DNA of 64,000 nt, taken from DATBRG01 sp036560445. Its GTDB lineage: Bacteria; Pseudomonadota; Gammaproteobacteria; Burkholderiales; Methylophilaceae. Where the stretch lies: contig DATBRG010000003.1 in the NCBI GenBank assembly GCA_036560445.1, positions 6,164 to 70,163 of the forward strand, in the 5' to 3' direction. Under the pieces are notes generated by a model, which saw only the letters and a program-made list of their open reading frames with translations, searched no databases and had not been told where the DNA came from. The translations under genes and the position numbers were made by a program. Positions 33,982 to 42,811 of this stretch are shown here, piece after piece (the stretch's first letter is position 1; every line of letters begins with the position of its first letter).

Positions 33982-34671
33982 CTATATCGATTTAATTTCT
34001 GAGCAAGCATCACAACTACACTCCAGACCATGAAAAGGTAAAATTAAAATTATTCGATCCCAAAGCAACATAGCCCAATAATTAAAATTATCTAATTCAG
34101 AAACTTGAATAAACTTGTAGTCGAAAACTCCAGGGTAGCTACCAAGAGCATCTTGATCTCCCAAGGCGATCAAAAATTCTTTTGGTGGTACTTGATCTGG
34201 AGGAATAATTGACAGAGAGTTGAGCGTGTTTTCGGGCAACACTTTAGCAAAGTGGTGAAAATAGAGCCCTCTTACTATCTTCCATGCCACGCGATGAACC
34301 CTGTCCCCTTCAATTCTTTTTACTACTAGGTCTGGTGGCAATATCAATCCACTTGGTCTACGTTCGAACTCATTTAATGTTTTGTGAACTAGCGGGCGTT
34401 TAATATCGTCTTTGTATTTTCTAAAAATACCGTCAAGCAAGGAGTTACCGGAGTAAGAACCTTTGGCAAATGGAGCTAATGTATTTAAGAAATAATCCTC
34501 ATCCGCTTGATAAGATGAATTGCATTCTTGGTGAACAGGGATAGTTAAAAGATTGGGGCTATGCTTTTTTCTAATTTCATCGGTATAAAACTGCTTTGGA
34601 GGAACATGATCTCTATTTAGCGGCGGTGTCAGTAGTTTGCCACACAGATAGCAAATAGATAAGTCGCTCAC
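33982..34671 (-). CDS. HNH-like zinc-finger protein inserted between mutL and miaA
   Basis: 229 residues. The first 65 show an HNH/zinc pattern: CYLCGK (CxxC, residues 8-11), RDHVPPKQF (candidate first His of the fold), then SPNLL and HQECN (HxxC), followed by DEDYF. The rest is without a recognised domain until a C-terminal CSCDAC (two more CxxC-like cysteines). The start is GTG at 34671, 3 bases after the mutL TAG stop, and the only Shine-Dalgarno-like GGAGG abuts it, so translation is probably coupled to mutL. Base composition looks A+T richer than the mutL and miaA genes, suggesting later acquisition. It could be a nuclease, but a catalytic assignment is not proven. Confidence 0.6.
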   Translation of the reverse strand: MSDLSICYLCGKLLTPPLNRDHVPPKQFYTDEIRKKHSPNLLTIPVHQECNSSYQADEDYFLNTLAPFAKGSYSGNSLLDGIFRKYKDDIKRPLVHKTLNEFERRPSGLILPPDLVVKRIEGDRVHRVAWKIVRGLYFHHFAKVLPENTLNSLSIIPPDQVPPKEFLIALGDQDALGSYPGVFDYKFIQVSELDNFNYWAMLLWDRIILILPFHGLECSCDACSEIKSI

Positions 34672-34674
34672 CTC

Positions 34675-36501
34675 CTACTTACCCCGCATAAACATCTTAT
34701 CCAGCTCACTCATCGTCACCTGAAACCAGGTCGGGCGACCGTGATTGCATTGGCCAGAGCGTTCGGTGGCTTCCATATCGCGTAGCAAGGCGTTCATCTC
34801 GGGGATAGTCAGCGTGCGGTTGGCGCGCACGGCGGCGTGGCAGGCCATGGTGCCGAGCATCTCGTTACGGCGTTCGGTGAGAGCACGGCTGGCGCCGTAT
34901 TCGCGCATGTCTTTGAGCACATCTCTGGCGAGTGCGACGGCATCGGCATCTTGCAGCATCACGGGGGTGGCGCGCACTGCCAGCGTGGTGGGCGACAGCA
35001 CCGCGATATCGAAGCCCAGCTGATGCAGGGCATTGCCTGTAGCGGAGGATAGCTGCTCTTCCACCGTGGCGACTTCAAGCCGGTCTGCATTGAAAATCAC
35101 GGGTAGCAGCAAGGGCTGCATGGGCACGGTATCCGGCCCGTCTTTTCCTTCGAGCGCATTCTTGAGCTTTTCATACATGATGCGCTCATGAGCGGCGTGC
35201 ATATCGACCACCACCAAGCCGCTGGCATTTTGCGCCAGCACGTAGACGCCGTGTATCTGTGCCACGGCAAAGCCTAGAGGGAACTCTTGTGTACTTGCAG
35301 CTTGATTCTGCTCAAATGCCCTTTGGCTGGGGGGCTCGCCGTTATTGCCTCTCAGGGCAGGTGCCTGTGCGTTGCCAAACATGATTTGATAGAACGCCGA
35401 AGGCTCATTGGCCCGTAGTTCCATGCTCGACTGATACGTTGGGTAGGCATTGAAAACATTACCTGCGGGCGGCACAGTTGCAAACGGGTTATGTGTGGGC
35501 TGAGCCGGGATGCCAGCCGGTGTCGCCAAGGCCTTGTGCAGCGAATGGAAGATGAAGCGATGGATGGCTTGCCCATCGCGGAAGCGCACTTCGGTCTTGC
35601 TCGGGTGCACGTTGACATCGACCAGCGCCGGATCAAGCTCCAGGAACAACACAAATGCCGGATGACGATCATGGTGCAGCACATCTTGATAGGCCTGGCG
35701 GATAGCGTGGGCAATGAGCTTGTCGCGCACGAATCGGCCATTCACGTAGACATACTGGCTGTCGCGCGCGTTGCGAGAGAAGGTCGGGTTGGCAGCCATG
35801 CCCCACAGGCGTAGGCCGGCGGCGGATTCATCGACACTGAAAGCGGCGGCGGTGAAATCAGCGCCTAGTACATCGCCGAAGCGCCGCTCAGGCTCGCTGA
35901 CGCCGAGCCGCGTCGTCGCCCTGCCGTTGTGTTGCAGCATGAAAGCAACATCCGGCCGCGATAGCGCGATGCGGCGGAATGCCTCTTCACAATGGCCGAA
36001 CTCGGTGCCTTCGGTCTTGAGAAATTTACGGCGAGCGGGTGTGTTGAAATAGAGGTCGGCGACTTCAACGATAGTGCCGCTATCCAGCGCGGCTGGCTCC
36101 AGCGACGAGATGCTACTGCCCTCTGAGTTGATGCGCCATGCGTGTTTATCAGCCTGCGAACGGCTAATTAGCTGGGTGCGTGAGACGGAGGCTATGCTGG
36201 CCAGCGCCTCGCCCCTGAAGCCCAGGCTGCCAACCGCTTCCAAGTCTTCCAGCGTGGCGATCTTGCTGGTGGCGTGGCGCGTCAGGGCCAGAGTCAGGTC
36301 ATCCTGCGCAATGCCGTTGCCGTTATCGGCCACGCGCAGCTGCTTGACCCCGCCCTGCATGAGCGAAACGGTGACCTCGGTACTGCCTGCATCCAGGCTG
36401 TTTTCGAGTAGCTCCTTGAGCGCAGAGGCTGGCCGCTCGACCACTTCCCCGGCGGCAATCTGGCTGATGAGTTGGTCGGGTAATAATCGGATGGATGACA
36501 T
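34675..36501 (-). CDS. mutL: DNA mismatch repair protein MutL (endonuclease type)
   Basis: 608 residues. The GHKL ATPase N-terminus has ELLENSLDAGS, VADNGNGI and LGFRGEALASI. The C-terminal dimerisation domain carries the metal-binding endonuclease signature DxHAx2Ex4E (DMHAAHERIMYE, with Met in place of the usual Gln), plus ACHAAVRA, a CNHGRP motif and a terminal FMR. These are the four elements of nicking MutL proteins found in species without MutH. A TATAAT six bases before the ATG (minus strand) suggests a leaderless mRNA. Confidence 0.96.
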   Translation of the reverse strand: MSSIRLLPDQLISQIAAGEVVERPASALKELLENSLDAGSTEVTVSLMQGGVKQLRVADNGNGIAQDDLTLALTRHATSKIATLEDLEAVGSLGFRGEALASIASVSRTQLISRSQADKHAWRINSEGSSISSLEPAALDSGTIVEVADLYFNTPARRKFLKTEGTEFGHCEEAFRRIALSRPDVAFMLQHNGRATTRLGVSEPERRFGDVLGADFTAAAFSVDESAAGLRLWGMAANPTFSRNARDSQYVYVNGRFVRDKLIAHAIRQAYQDVLHHDRHPAFVLFLELDPALVDVNVHPSKTEVRFRDGQAIHRFIFHSLHKALATPAGIPAQPTHNPFATVPPAGNVFNAYPTYQSSMELRANEPSAFYQIMFGNAQAPALRGNNGEPPSQRAFEQNQAASTQEFPLGFAVAQIHGVYVLAQNASGLVVVDMHAAHERIMYEKLKNALEGKDGPDTVPMQPLLLPVIFNADRLEVATVEEQLSSATGNALHQLGFDIAVLSPTTLAVRATPVMLQDADAVALARDVLKDMREYGASRALTERRNEMLGTMACHAAVRANRTLTIPEMNALLRDMEATERSGQCNHGRPTWFQVTMSELDKMFMRGK

Positions 36502-36507
36502 AGCTGG

Positions 36508-36513
36508 ATTATA
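36508..36513 (-). promoter_or_regulatory. Possible -10 element for mutL (leaderless signal)
   Basis: On the minus strand TATAAT, then CCAGCT, then the mutL ATG at 36501. The gap is six bases, so a standard -10 would start transcription on or next to the ATG. No good -35 is seen. Confidence 0.4.
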
Positions 36514-36529
36514 CCTTGGCCTTAAATAG

Positions 36530-36570
36530 AAAAAGCCAGCAGAGCACCTTTTGAGTTTCCCGCTGGCTTA
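36530..36570 (-). terminator. Rho-independent terminator of the leu operon
   Basis: On the minus strand, AAGCCAGC and GCTGGCTT form a perfect 8-bp stem around a 21-base loop, followed immediately by TTTCTATTT. It lies 36 bases after the leuB stop and just before the mutL promoter. Confidence 0.75.
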
Positions 36571-36605
36571 TACACGCTTGGTTAAAGCGATCCTGTAAAA
36601 CTGAA

Positions 36606-37670
36606 TTACATTGCGGCTACGACTTGGTCGCCCATTTCTGAGCACGATACACGCTTCATGCCTGGTTCAAAGATGTCACCGGTACGATACCCAGCAGCCA
36701 GCACCTTCTTCACAGCGCCTTCGATACGGCTGGCAGAAGCTTCATCATTGAAGGTGTAGCGCATCATCATGGCGGCGGAAAGGATGGTCGCCAGCGGATT
36801 TGCCAGGTTCTTGCCGGCGATATCAGGTGCGGAACCGTGGGCGGGTTCGTACAGACCCTTCTTGGTCTCATTCAGCGATGCAGAAGCCAGCATACCGATG
36901 GAACCAGTGAGCATCGAAGCCTCGTCGGAGAGGATATCGCCAAAGATGTTGCCGGTGACGATCACATCGAACTGCTTGGGGTTGCGGATCAGCTGCATGG
37001 CAGCGTTATCGACGTACATGTGGGTTAGCTGCACCTCCGGGTATTCTTTGGCGACATCGATGACGATCTCTTTCCAGAATTCGGTGGTTTCCAACACGTT
37101 GGCCTTATCTACGGAACACAGCTTCTTGTTGCGCTTCATGGCGATGCCGAAAGCCACGTGGGCGATACGGCGCACTTCGGATTCAGTGTAGATCATGGTA
37201 TTCAGCGCTTCGCGCTCGCCATTCTCGTTGGTACGCATGCCGCGTGGCTGGCCGAAGTAGATGTCACCTGTGAGTTCGCGCACGATCATGATGTCGAGGC
37301 CTGCAACCACTTCTGGCTTCAGGGTCGAAGCATTTGCCAGCTCAGAGAACAACACGGCTGGACGCAGGTTGGCGAACAGGCCGAGATCCTTGCGGATACC
37401 AAGCAGGCCACGCTCCGGACGCAGTGGGCGATCCAGCGTGTCATATTGCGGGCCGCCAACAGCGCCGAGCAGCACTGCATCAGCAGCACGGCAGATTTTC
37501 TGGGTGAACTCAGGATATGGTGAACCATAAGCGTCATAACCTGCGCCGCCCAGTGGCGCTTCTTCAAATTCCATCTTCATGCCTTCGCTGCGGAGTACAT
37601 CCAGCACGCGTATGGCTTGAGTCATGATTTCCGGGCCGATGCCATCACCTGGCAGAACTGCAATTTTCAT
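36606..37670 (-). CDS. leuB: 3-isopropylmalate dehydrogenase LeuB
   Basis: 354 residues. It oxidatively decarboxylates 3-isopropylmalate to 2-ketoisocaproate with NAD+. GDGIGPEIM starts the protein, RPLRPERGLLGIRKDLGLFANLRP binds substrate, and DNAAMQLIRNPKQFDVIVTGNIFGDILSDEASM binds metal and cofactor. GSAPDIAGKNLANP ends the conserved region. It is the last gene of leuC-leuD-leuB and has a good AAGGGAAA Shine-Dalgarno. Confidence 0.97.
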   Translation of the reverse strand: MKIAVLPGDGIGPEIMTQAIRVLDVLRSEGMKMEFEEAPLGGAGYDAYGSPYPEFTQKICRAADAVLLGAVGGPQYDTLDRPLRPERGLLGIRKDLGLFANLRPAVLFSELANASTLKPEVVAGLDIMIVRELTGDIYFGQPRGMRTNENGEREALNTMIYTESEVRRIAHVAFGIAMKRNKKLCSVDKANVLETTEFWKEIVIDVAKEYPEVQLTHMYVDNAAMQLIRNPKQFDVIVTGNIFGDILSDEASMLTGSIGMLASASLNETKKGLYEPAHGSAPDIAGKNLANPLATILSAAMMMRYTFNDEASASRIEGAVKKVLAAGYRTGDIFEPGMKRVSCSEMGDQVVAAM

Positions 37671-37688
37671 TTATATTTCCCTTACTAA

Positions 37689-38327
37689 TTAGGCAAATAG
37701 CCAAGGTTGTGAAAGTTTATGTTTAGATTCAAATGCCTTGATTTCATCAGCATGCTGAAGGGTCAAGCCGATCTCATCCAGGCCATTCAACAGGCAATGC
37801 TTGCGGTGTGGCGTGATATCGAACTTGAATGACTCGCCGGAGGGCATGGTCACGGTCTGCGACTCAAGGTCCACATTCAGGTGGTAACCTTCGGTCGCGG
37901 TGCACTGTGCAAATAGCTTATCTACAATGTCATGCGAAGCGACGATAGGCAAAATGCCGTTCTTGTAGCAGTTGCCGAAGAAGATGTCGGCGAACGATGG
38001 CGCGATGATGACTTGGAAGCCGAAATCTTCAATCGCCCACGGCGCGTGCTCACGGCTTGATCCACAGCCGAAATTCTCGCGTGCTAGCATAATCTGCGCA
38101 TTCTTGTAGCGCGGCTGGTTGAGCACGAAATCCTTGTTTAACGGACGTGTGCTGCAATCCATGCCTGGCTCGCCGTGGTCGGTATAGCGCCATTCATCGA
38201 AAAGGTAAGGGCCGAAGCCTGAACGCTTGATAGACTTCAAGAACTGCTTAGGGATGATCGCATCCGTATCCACATTGGCGCGGTCAAGCGGGGCTACAAG
38301 CCCGTCAATTTTAGTAAAAGCTTTCAT
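37689..38327 (-). CDS. leuD: 3-isopropylmalate dehydratase small subunit LeuD
   Basis: 212 residues, the swivelling small subunit of isopropylmalate isomerase. It shows RANVDTDAIIPKQFLK, NFGCGSSREHAPWAIEDFGF and FFGNCYKNGILPI. It pairs with LeuC encoded 12 bases upstream; a strong AGAGGGAG precedes the ATG. Confidence 0.97.
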   Translation of the reverse strand: MKAFTKIDGLVAPLDRANVDTDAIIPKQFLKSIKRSGFGPYLFDEWRYTDHGEPGMDCSTRPLNKDFVLNQPRYKNAQIMLARENFGCGSSREHAPWAIEDFGFQVIIAPSFADIFFGNCYKNGILPIVASHDIVDKLFAQCTATEGYHLNVDLESQTVTMPSGESFKFDITPHRKHCLLNGLDEIGLTLQHADEIKAFESKHKLSQPWLFA

Positions 38328-38339
38328 GGTTTCTCCCTC

Positions 38340-39749
38340 TTATGCTTGAGTGCGAATATCGACAAAATGACCGGCGATAGCTGCTGCTGCTGCCATTTGC
38401 GGGCTCACTAGGTGAGTGCGACCACCCTGCCCCTGACGGCCTTCGAAATTACGGTTGGAGGTAGATGCGCAACGCTCGCCCGGAGAGAGCTTGTCAGCGT
38501 TCATAGCAAGACACATGGAACAGCCCGGCTCGCGCCACTCAAAACCGGCATCGATGAAAATCTTGTCCAGGCCTTCTGACTCAGCCTGGCGCTTGACGAT
38601 ACCGGAGCCCGGCACTACAAGTGCCAATGCGATATTGGAGGCGATCTTTCTGCCCTTGATCACGCCAGCGGCGGCACGCAAATCTTCGATACGTGAATTG
38701 GTGCAGGAGCCGATGAATATTTTGTCGAGCTTGATCTGGTTAATTGGTGTATTGGCAACGAGGCCCATGTATTTGAGTGCGTTCTCAATACTGGTACGCT
38801 TGGTTGGGTCGGCTTCCTTGGCCGGATCAGGCACATTAGAGCCGATAGGTAATACTTGCTCAGGTGAAGTACCCCAGGTCACTTGCGGGGCAATGTCTTC
38901 ACCACGCATCTCGACCACCACGTCAAACTTGGCGTCATCGTCCGAGCGCAAGGTCTTCCAATAGGCCACAGCCTTGTCCCAGTCTTCGCCCTTAGGCGCG
39001 TGGGCGCGACCCTTGAGATATTCAGCGGTCTTTTCGTCTGGCGCTACCATGCCGGAACGTGCACCAGCTTCGATCGCCAGATTGCATACCGTCATGCGAC
39101 CTTCCATGGAAAGGCTGCGAATTACCGAGCCTGCGTACTCAATGGTATAGCCCGTACCGCCAGCAGTGCCAATGCGGCCGATCACGGCCAAGGCTACGTC
39201 CTTGGCAGTCACGCCCAAGCCTAACTGGCCTTCGATGCGAACCAGCATATTCTTGGCTTTTTTGGCGATCAGTGTTTGCGTTGCCAACACGTGCTCCACT
39301 TCCGAGGTACCGATACCATGGGCGAAAGCGCCGAAAGCGCCATGGGTGGAGGTATGGCTATCACCGCAAACCACAGTCATCCCGGGCAAGGTGGTACCAT
39401 TTTCCGGCCCGATGACGTGGATGATGCCTTGGTTGGCGTTCTTGAACGGGAAATAGACCAGCGCGCCGAACTCCTTGATGTTGCTGTCCAGAGTTTCTAC
39501 CTGCAAACGCGAGATCGGGTCTTCAATACCCTTATCCCAATCCTTAGTTGGCGTGTTGTGATCCGGGTTAGCCACCACGGAACCTTTGCGCCAGAGCTTA
39601 CGGCCCGCCATGCGCATGCCTTCATAGGCCTGCGCACTGGTGACTTCATGTACCAGATGGCGATCGATATAGAGCAAACAGGTACCGTCGGAATCTTCTC
39701 GAACTACGTGCGACTCCCATACCTTGTCGTAAAGTGTTTTGCCAGCCAT
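38340..39749 (-). CDS. leuC: 3-isopropylmalate dehydratase large subunit LeuC
   Basis: 469 residues, the 4Fe-4S aconitase-type subunit. The cluster cysteines are in GSCTNSRIEDLR and the CSMCLAMN pair near the C-terminus. VVCGDSHTSTHGAFGAFAHGIGTSEV and RNFEGRQGQGGRTHLVSP are further hallmarks. It is the first gene of the leuCDB operon, with a GAGGAG Shine-Dalgarno. No leucine-rich leader peptide or attenuator is visible upstream. Confidence 0.97.
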   Translation of the reverse strand: MAGKTLYDKVWESHVVREDSDGTCLLYIDRHLVHEVTSAQAYEGMRMAGRKLWRKGSVVANPDHNTPTKDWDKGIEDPISRLQVETLDSNIKEFGALVYFPFKNANQGIIHVIGPENGTTLPGMTVVCGDSHTSTHGAFGAFAHGIGTSEVEHVLATQTLIAKKAKNMLVRIEGQLGLGVTAKDVALAVIGRIGTAGGTGYTIEYAGSVIRSLSMEGRMTVCNLAIEAGARSGMVAPDEKTAEYLKGRAHAPKGEDWDKAVAYWKTLRSDDDAKFDVVVEMRGEDIAPQVTWGTSPEQVLPIGSNVPDPAKEADPTKRTSIENALKYMGLVANTPINQIKLDKIFIGSCTNSRIEDLRAAAGVIKGRKIASNIALALVVPGSGIVKRQAESEGLDKIFIDAGFEWREPGCSMCLAMNADKLSPGERCASTSNRNFEGRQGQGGRTHLVSPQMAAAAAIAGHFVDIRTQA

Positions 39750-39818
39750 AGCAACTCCTCAAATTAATTCAATAAGTTAGAGAGCCTTCAAACCCGATAG
39801 CACTCTCAATTGGTGCAT

Positions 39819-39847
39819 AGGATATCTCTATATTCATACCGTAACAA
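39819..39847 (-). promoter_or_regulatory. Candidate leuC promoter
   Basis: On the minus strand TTGTTA (39847-39842), 17 bases, then TATCCT (39824-39819). Its position about 70 bases before the leuC ATG suits an operon promoter. The palindrome ATACTAGTAT (39859-39868) lies 11 bases upstream of the -35 and could be an operator for this promoter or for the divergent regulator. Confidence 0.4.
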
Positions 39848-39893
39848 TAATAGTGGTTATACTAGTATTGGTATTAACACCTTAACTAGGATT

Positions 39894-40703
39894 ATGGACA
39901 CCAGACGTAAAGAATTAGGCGACTTCTTACAGGTACTACGCCAGCGCTCAGCTCCTGAAGAGTTTGGCTTTCCGGTAGGTAATCGGCGACGCACCAAAGG
40001 TTTACGCCGTGAAGAGGTTGCCCAACTCGCTGGCATCAGTCCGACCTGGTATACCTGGATAGAACAAGGCCGAGAAGTAAATGTATCCGCCGATGCGCTT
40101 GATAGGCTAGCTGAAGTGCTTAAGTTATCGCGTTCAGAACGAGACTACCTGTTCGAAATGGCTGACCGGCGTGACCATAAGGCAGCACATCGGGAAGAGC
40201 AGGATATAGCACCAGCGGAGTTGGTCGACATGCTCGCGGATTTTGCCATTCCGGCCTATGTCATGGGCAGCTATTGGGATCTGCTGGCCTGGAATCCACT
40301 CGCCGCTGAACTATTCACCGGCTGGCTTGATCAGCCCATTCCTAAAGATACACCTTCCCCTAACCTACTTAAGTTCGTATTCATGATGCCGCAAGCCAAA
40401 GAATTCGTCGTCAACTGGGAGCTACGTGCACGCCGTATCGTGGCTGAATTCCGAGCTGATTGCCGTAGTCGGCTGGAAGAGCCAGCAATGCAACGGCTGG
40501 TAGCCGAACTCACACAATCCAGCCCGGAATTTGCAAGATTCTGGCAACAGCACGATGTTCTCGAACGCCAGGGCGGCGAGCGGGCATTTAACCACTCCAA
40601 GCGGGGACTGATCAGCTTCCGCCAGCTGACGTTGCGGCCAATAGATCAGGATCAGCTGAAACTGGTATTGCTAAAACCCATGAATGGCATAGTTAATGCA
40701 TAA
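39894..40703 (+). CDS. XRE-family regulator with MmyB-like ligand domain
   Basis: 269 residues from ATG 39894 (the longer start at 39810 reads through the palindromic promoter region). A helix-turn-helix at residues about 10-70 (KGLRREEVAQLAGISPTWYTWIEQGR) is followed by the MmyB ligand-binding domain (about 100-265), with NPLAAELFTG, LKFVFMMP, FWQQHDV and the HSKRGLISFRQLTL ending. Structures of such domains have held fatty-acid-like ligands. It is divergent from leuC and is followed by a small unknown gene. Confidence 0.9.
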   Translation: MDTRRKELGDFLQVLRQRSAPEEFGFPVGNRRRTKGLRREEVAQLAGISPTWYTWIEQGREVNVSADALDRLAEVLKLSRSERDYLFEMADRRDHKAAHREEQDIAPAELVDMLADFAIPAYVMGSYWDLLAWNPLAAELFTGWLDQPIPKDTPSPNLLKFVFMMPQAKEFVVNWELRARRIVAEFRADCRSRLEEPAMQRLVAELTQSSPEFARFWQQHDVLERQGGERAFNHSKRGLISFRQLTLRPIDQDQLKLVLLKPMNGIVNA

Positions 40704-40767
40704 GTTATAGCGAATCCGCGATCCGGATTCATGTATCCATTCTACAACCCATTGAAAGGATAGAAAA

Positions 40768-41127
40768 ATGACTAAGCATTTAACCAACCATCAGATCGAC
40801 GTAGGCTCGCAAATTGATGAGCTTTATGGCATCGAACGCACCAAAGAAGAGATTGCGCTGCAAATCATCAGGAAGACACTAGCACTAGGTGTCAATCTTG
40901 GGATCGCCCGCCAGGATTTACTGGCGGCAGTATTTTCTGCTTCCAGAAATACCGTGAACGACGAACACCTTGATCTCCTGATCCCGACAGAGGCTGAGAT
41001 ACTGTTACAGGATTACTGCCATGTCGCCGGGTTTGACCTGTACACGCAAAAAGAGTCCATCGTTAAACACCACATGCCGGATTTTGTGCAGGAAAATTAC
41101 GTCAAGCATCACGCTATCGCAGCTTGA
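40768..41127 (+). CDS. Small hypothetical protein
   Basis: 119 residues with a good AAAGGA Shine-Dalgarno. I do not recognise the family. The sequence is mostly helical and soluble, without signal peptide or membrane segment; it contains two HH pairs near the end (VKHHMP and VKHHAIAA) and one Cys-His (DYCHVAGF). It lies 64 bases after the XRE/MmyB gene and could be its target or partner. It converges on cimA, 19 bases from the cimA stop. Confidence 0.6.
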   Translation: MTKHLTNHQIDVGSQIDELYGIERTKEEIALQIIRKTLALGVNLGIARQDLLAAVFSASRNTVNDEHLDLLIPTEAEILLQDYCHVAGFDLYTQKESIVKHHMPDFVQENYVKHHAIAA

Positions 41128-41146
41128 CGGGGCCAAGCTTGACCGA

Positions 41147-42733
41147 TTAAGTGCCTGAGAAGGCCAGTCGCTCCTGATCGCGAACCAGCTTATACTCGAT
41201 AGAGTCAATCAGGGCATGCCATGAGGCATCTATGATGTCAGTAGAAACGCCTATGGTAGTCCAGCTCTCATGCTGGTCCCTGGATTCAATTAGCACCCGT
41301 ACCTTGGCCGCAGATGCCTGGTCGGAATCCAGCACGCGTACTTTGTAATCAGTCAGCTTGATCTCGCTGATAGCGGGGTAAAAGTGCTCCAGCGCCTTGC
41401 GTACCGCTTTATCCAGTGCATTGACTGGCCCATCGCCTTCTGCTGCAGTCACTTCTTCTTGGCCATCCACTGCAATCTTGATAATGACTGAAGAATTCAT
41501 GCCATTCACTGCAGGCTCATGGATATTAACTTTGTATTCACGCAGGTCAAAAAATGGCTTGTGCTTACCCAGCAACTTGCGAACCAGAAGCTGGAACGAA
41601 CTTTCGGCACTTTCAAACTGATAACCCTCATGCTCCATATCCTTGAGGTGATCGAGAATGTGCTTGGTTTCTGCCGAGTCTTTGGTCAGGGAAGCATCTA
41701 CCTGGTTGATCTTGGCCAATAGAGCACTGCGTCCGGCGACTTCTGACACTAGAATATGGCGGGCATTACCAACAACCTCCGGGTTGATGTGCTCATAGGA
41801 AATCGGATTCTTGCTTACCGCATCGATATGCATCCCGCCTTTATGTGAAAAGGCATCATTACCGACATAAGCGGCTTTTTCATTGAATGCAGCATTAGCG
41901 ATCTCGCTTACATAGCGTGCCACCGAGGTCAGATGACCCATGCTTGTATCGGGGATGCATAGACGGCCCAGTTTGAGCTGCAAATTCGGGATAATCGAAC
42001 ACAGGTTGGCATTACCGCAGCGCTCACCTATGCCATTGATAGTTCCCTGCACCTGCACCGCTCCAGCTTGCACCGCAGCAACCGAGTTAGCAACGGCCAT
42101 CTCCGAGTCGTTATGGCAATGAATGCCAATCTGCGCTTTGAAGCGCTTTACAACCTTTTCGGTAATGCTAAAGACATCATTAGGGAAACTGCCGCCGTTG
42201 GTATCGCAAAGGCATAGCGTATCGGCCCCGGCATCTGCAGCCACTTGCAGCGTTTGCATCGCGTAATCAGGGTTAGCCTTGTAACCGTCAAAAAAATGCT
42301 CGGCATCAAACACTACTTCCTTGCCATTTTTCTTGAGAAAGCCGATGGTATCGCTGATCATGCTCAGGTTTTCATCCAGCGTGGTACGCAGGATATCTGT
42401 CACCTGATAATCCCAGCTCTTGCCGAAAATGGCGACCGCAGGGGTGTTCGCATCCAGTAGCGATAGCAGGTTCTTATCCTGTTCAACGGCAGCTTTTACC
42501 TTGCGCGTGCTGCCAAAAGCGATGATCTTGGAATTTTTTAGCTTGAGATCGGCGACACGATTAAAGAACTCCATGTCCTTGGGATTAGAACCAGGGTTGC
42601 CGGCCTCGATATAGCTAATGCCAAGTTCATCCAGACGCTGCACAATCTTGATTTTGTCCTCGACTGAGAACGAAATACCCTGCGCCTGTGCGCCGTCACG
42701 CAGGGTTGAGTCATAGATAAAAACTTGCGACAT
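41147..42733 (-). CDS. cimA: (R)-citramalate synthase CimA
   Basis: 528 residues. CimA condenses pyruvate and acetyl-CoA to citramalate, a threonine-independent entry to isoleucine. The TIM-barrel has DSTLRDGAQAQGISFS, LCDTNGGSFPND and IHCHNDSEMAVAN; the C-terminal LeuA-like regulatory domain spans roughly 390-520. The unusual FGSTRKV and HKGGMHIDAV segments favour CimA over LeuA. The product feeds the LeuCDB-type chemistry encoded next door, since LeuCD and LeuB can act on citramalate-derived intermediates. Confidence 0.93.
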   Translation of the reverse strand: MSQVFIYDSTLRDGAQAQGISFSVEDKIKIVQRLDELGISYIEAGNPGSNPKDMEFFNRVADLKLKNSKIIAFGSTRKVKAAVEQDKNLLSLLDANTPAVAIFGKSWDYQVTDILRTTLDENLSMISDTIGFLKKNGKEVVFDAEHFFDGYKANPDYAMQTLQVAADAGADTLCLCDTNGGSFPNDVFSITEKVVKRFKAQIGIHCHNDSEMAVANSVAAVQAGAVQVQGTINGIGERCGNANLCSIIPNLQLKLGRLCIPDTSMGHLTSVARYVSEIANAAFNEKAAYVGNDAFSHKGGMHIDAVSKNPISYEHINPEVVGNARHILVSEVAGRSALLAKINQVDASLTKDSAETKHILDHLKDMEHEGYQFESAESSFQLLVRKLLGKHKPFFDLREYKVNIHEPAVNGMNSSVIIKIAVDGQEEVTAAEGDGPVNALDKAVRKALEHFYPAISEIKLTDYKVRVLDSDQASAAKVRVLIESRDQHESWTTIGVSTDIIDASWHALIDSIEYKLVRDQERLAFSGT

Positions 42734-42811
42734 TGATGGCTGGTCAGAAAAATTGAATAGGCGCTATTTTACCCTAGCCTTTCGATTATGGCGCCTAAAG
42801 TCTGGCGCACA

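Noticed and set aside
39750..39893. Leucine attenuator upstream of leuC
   Set aside because: The only short frame there has a single Leu codon and no run of them, and the GAGAG/CTCTC pairing is too weak for a terminator/antiterminator switch.
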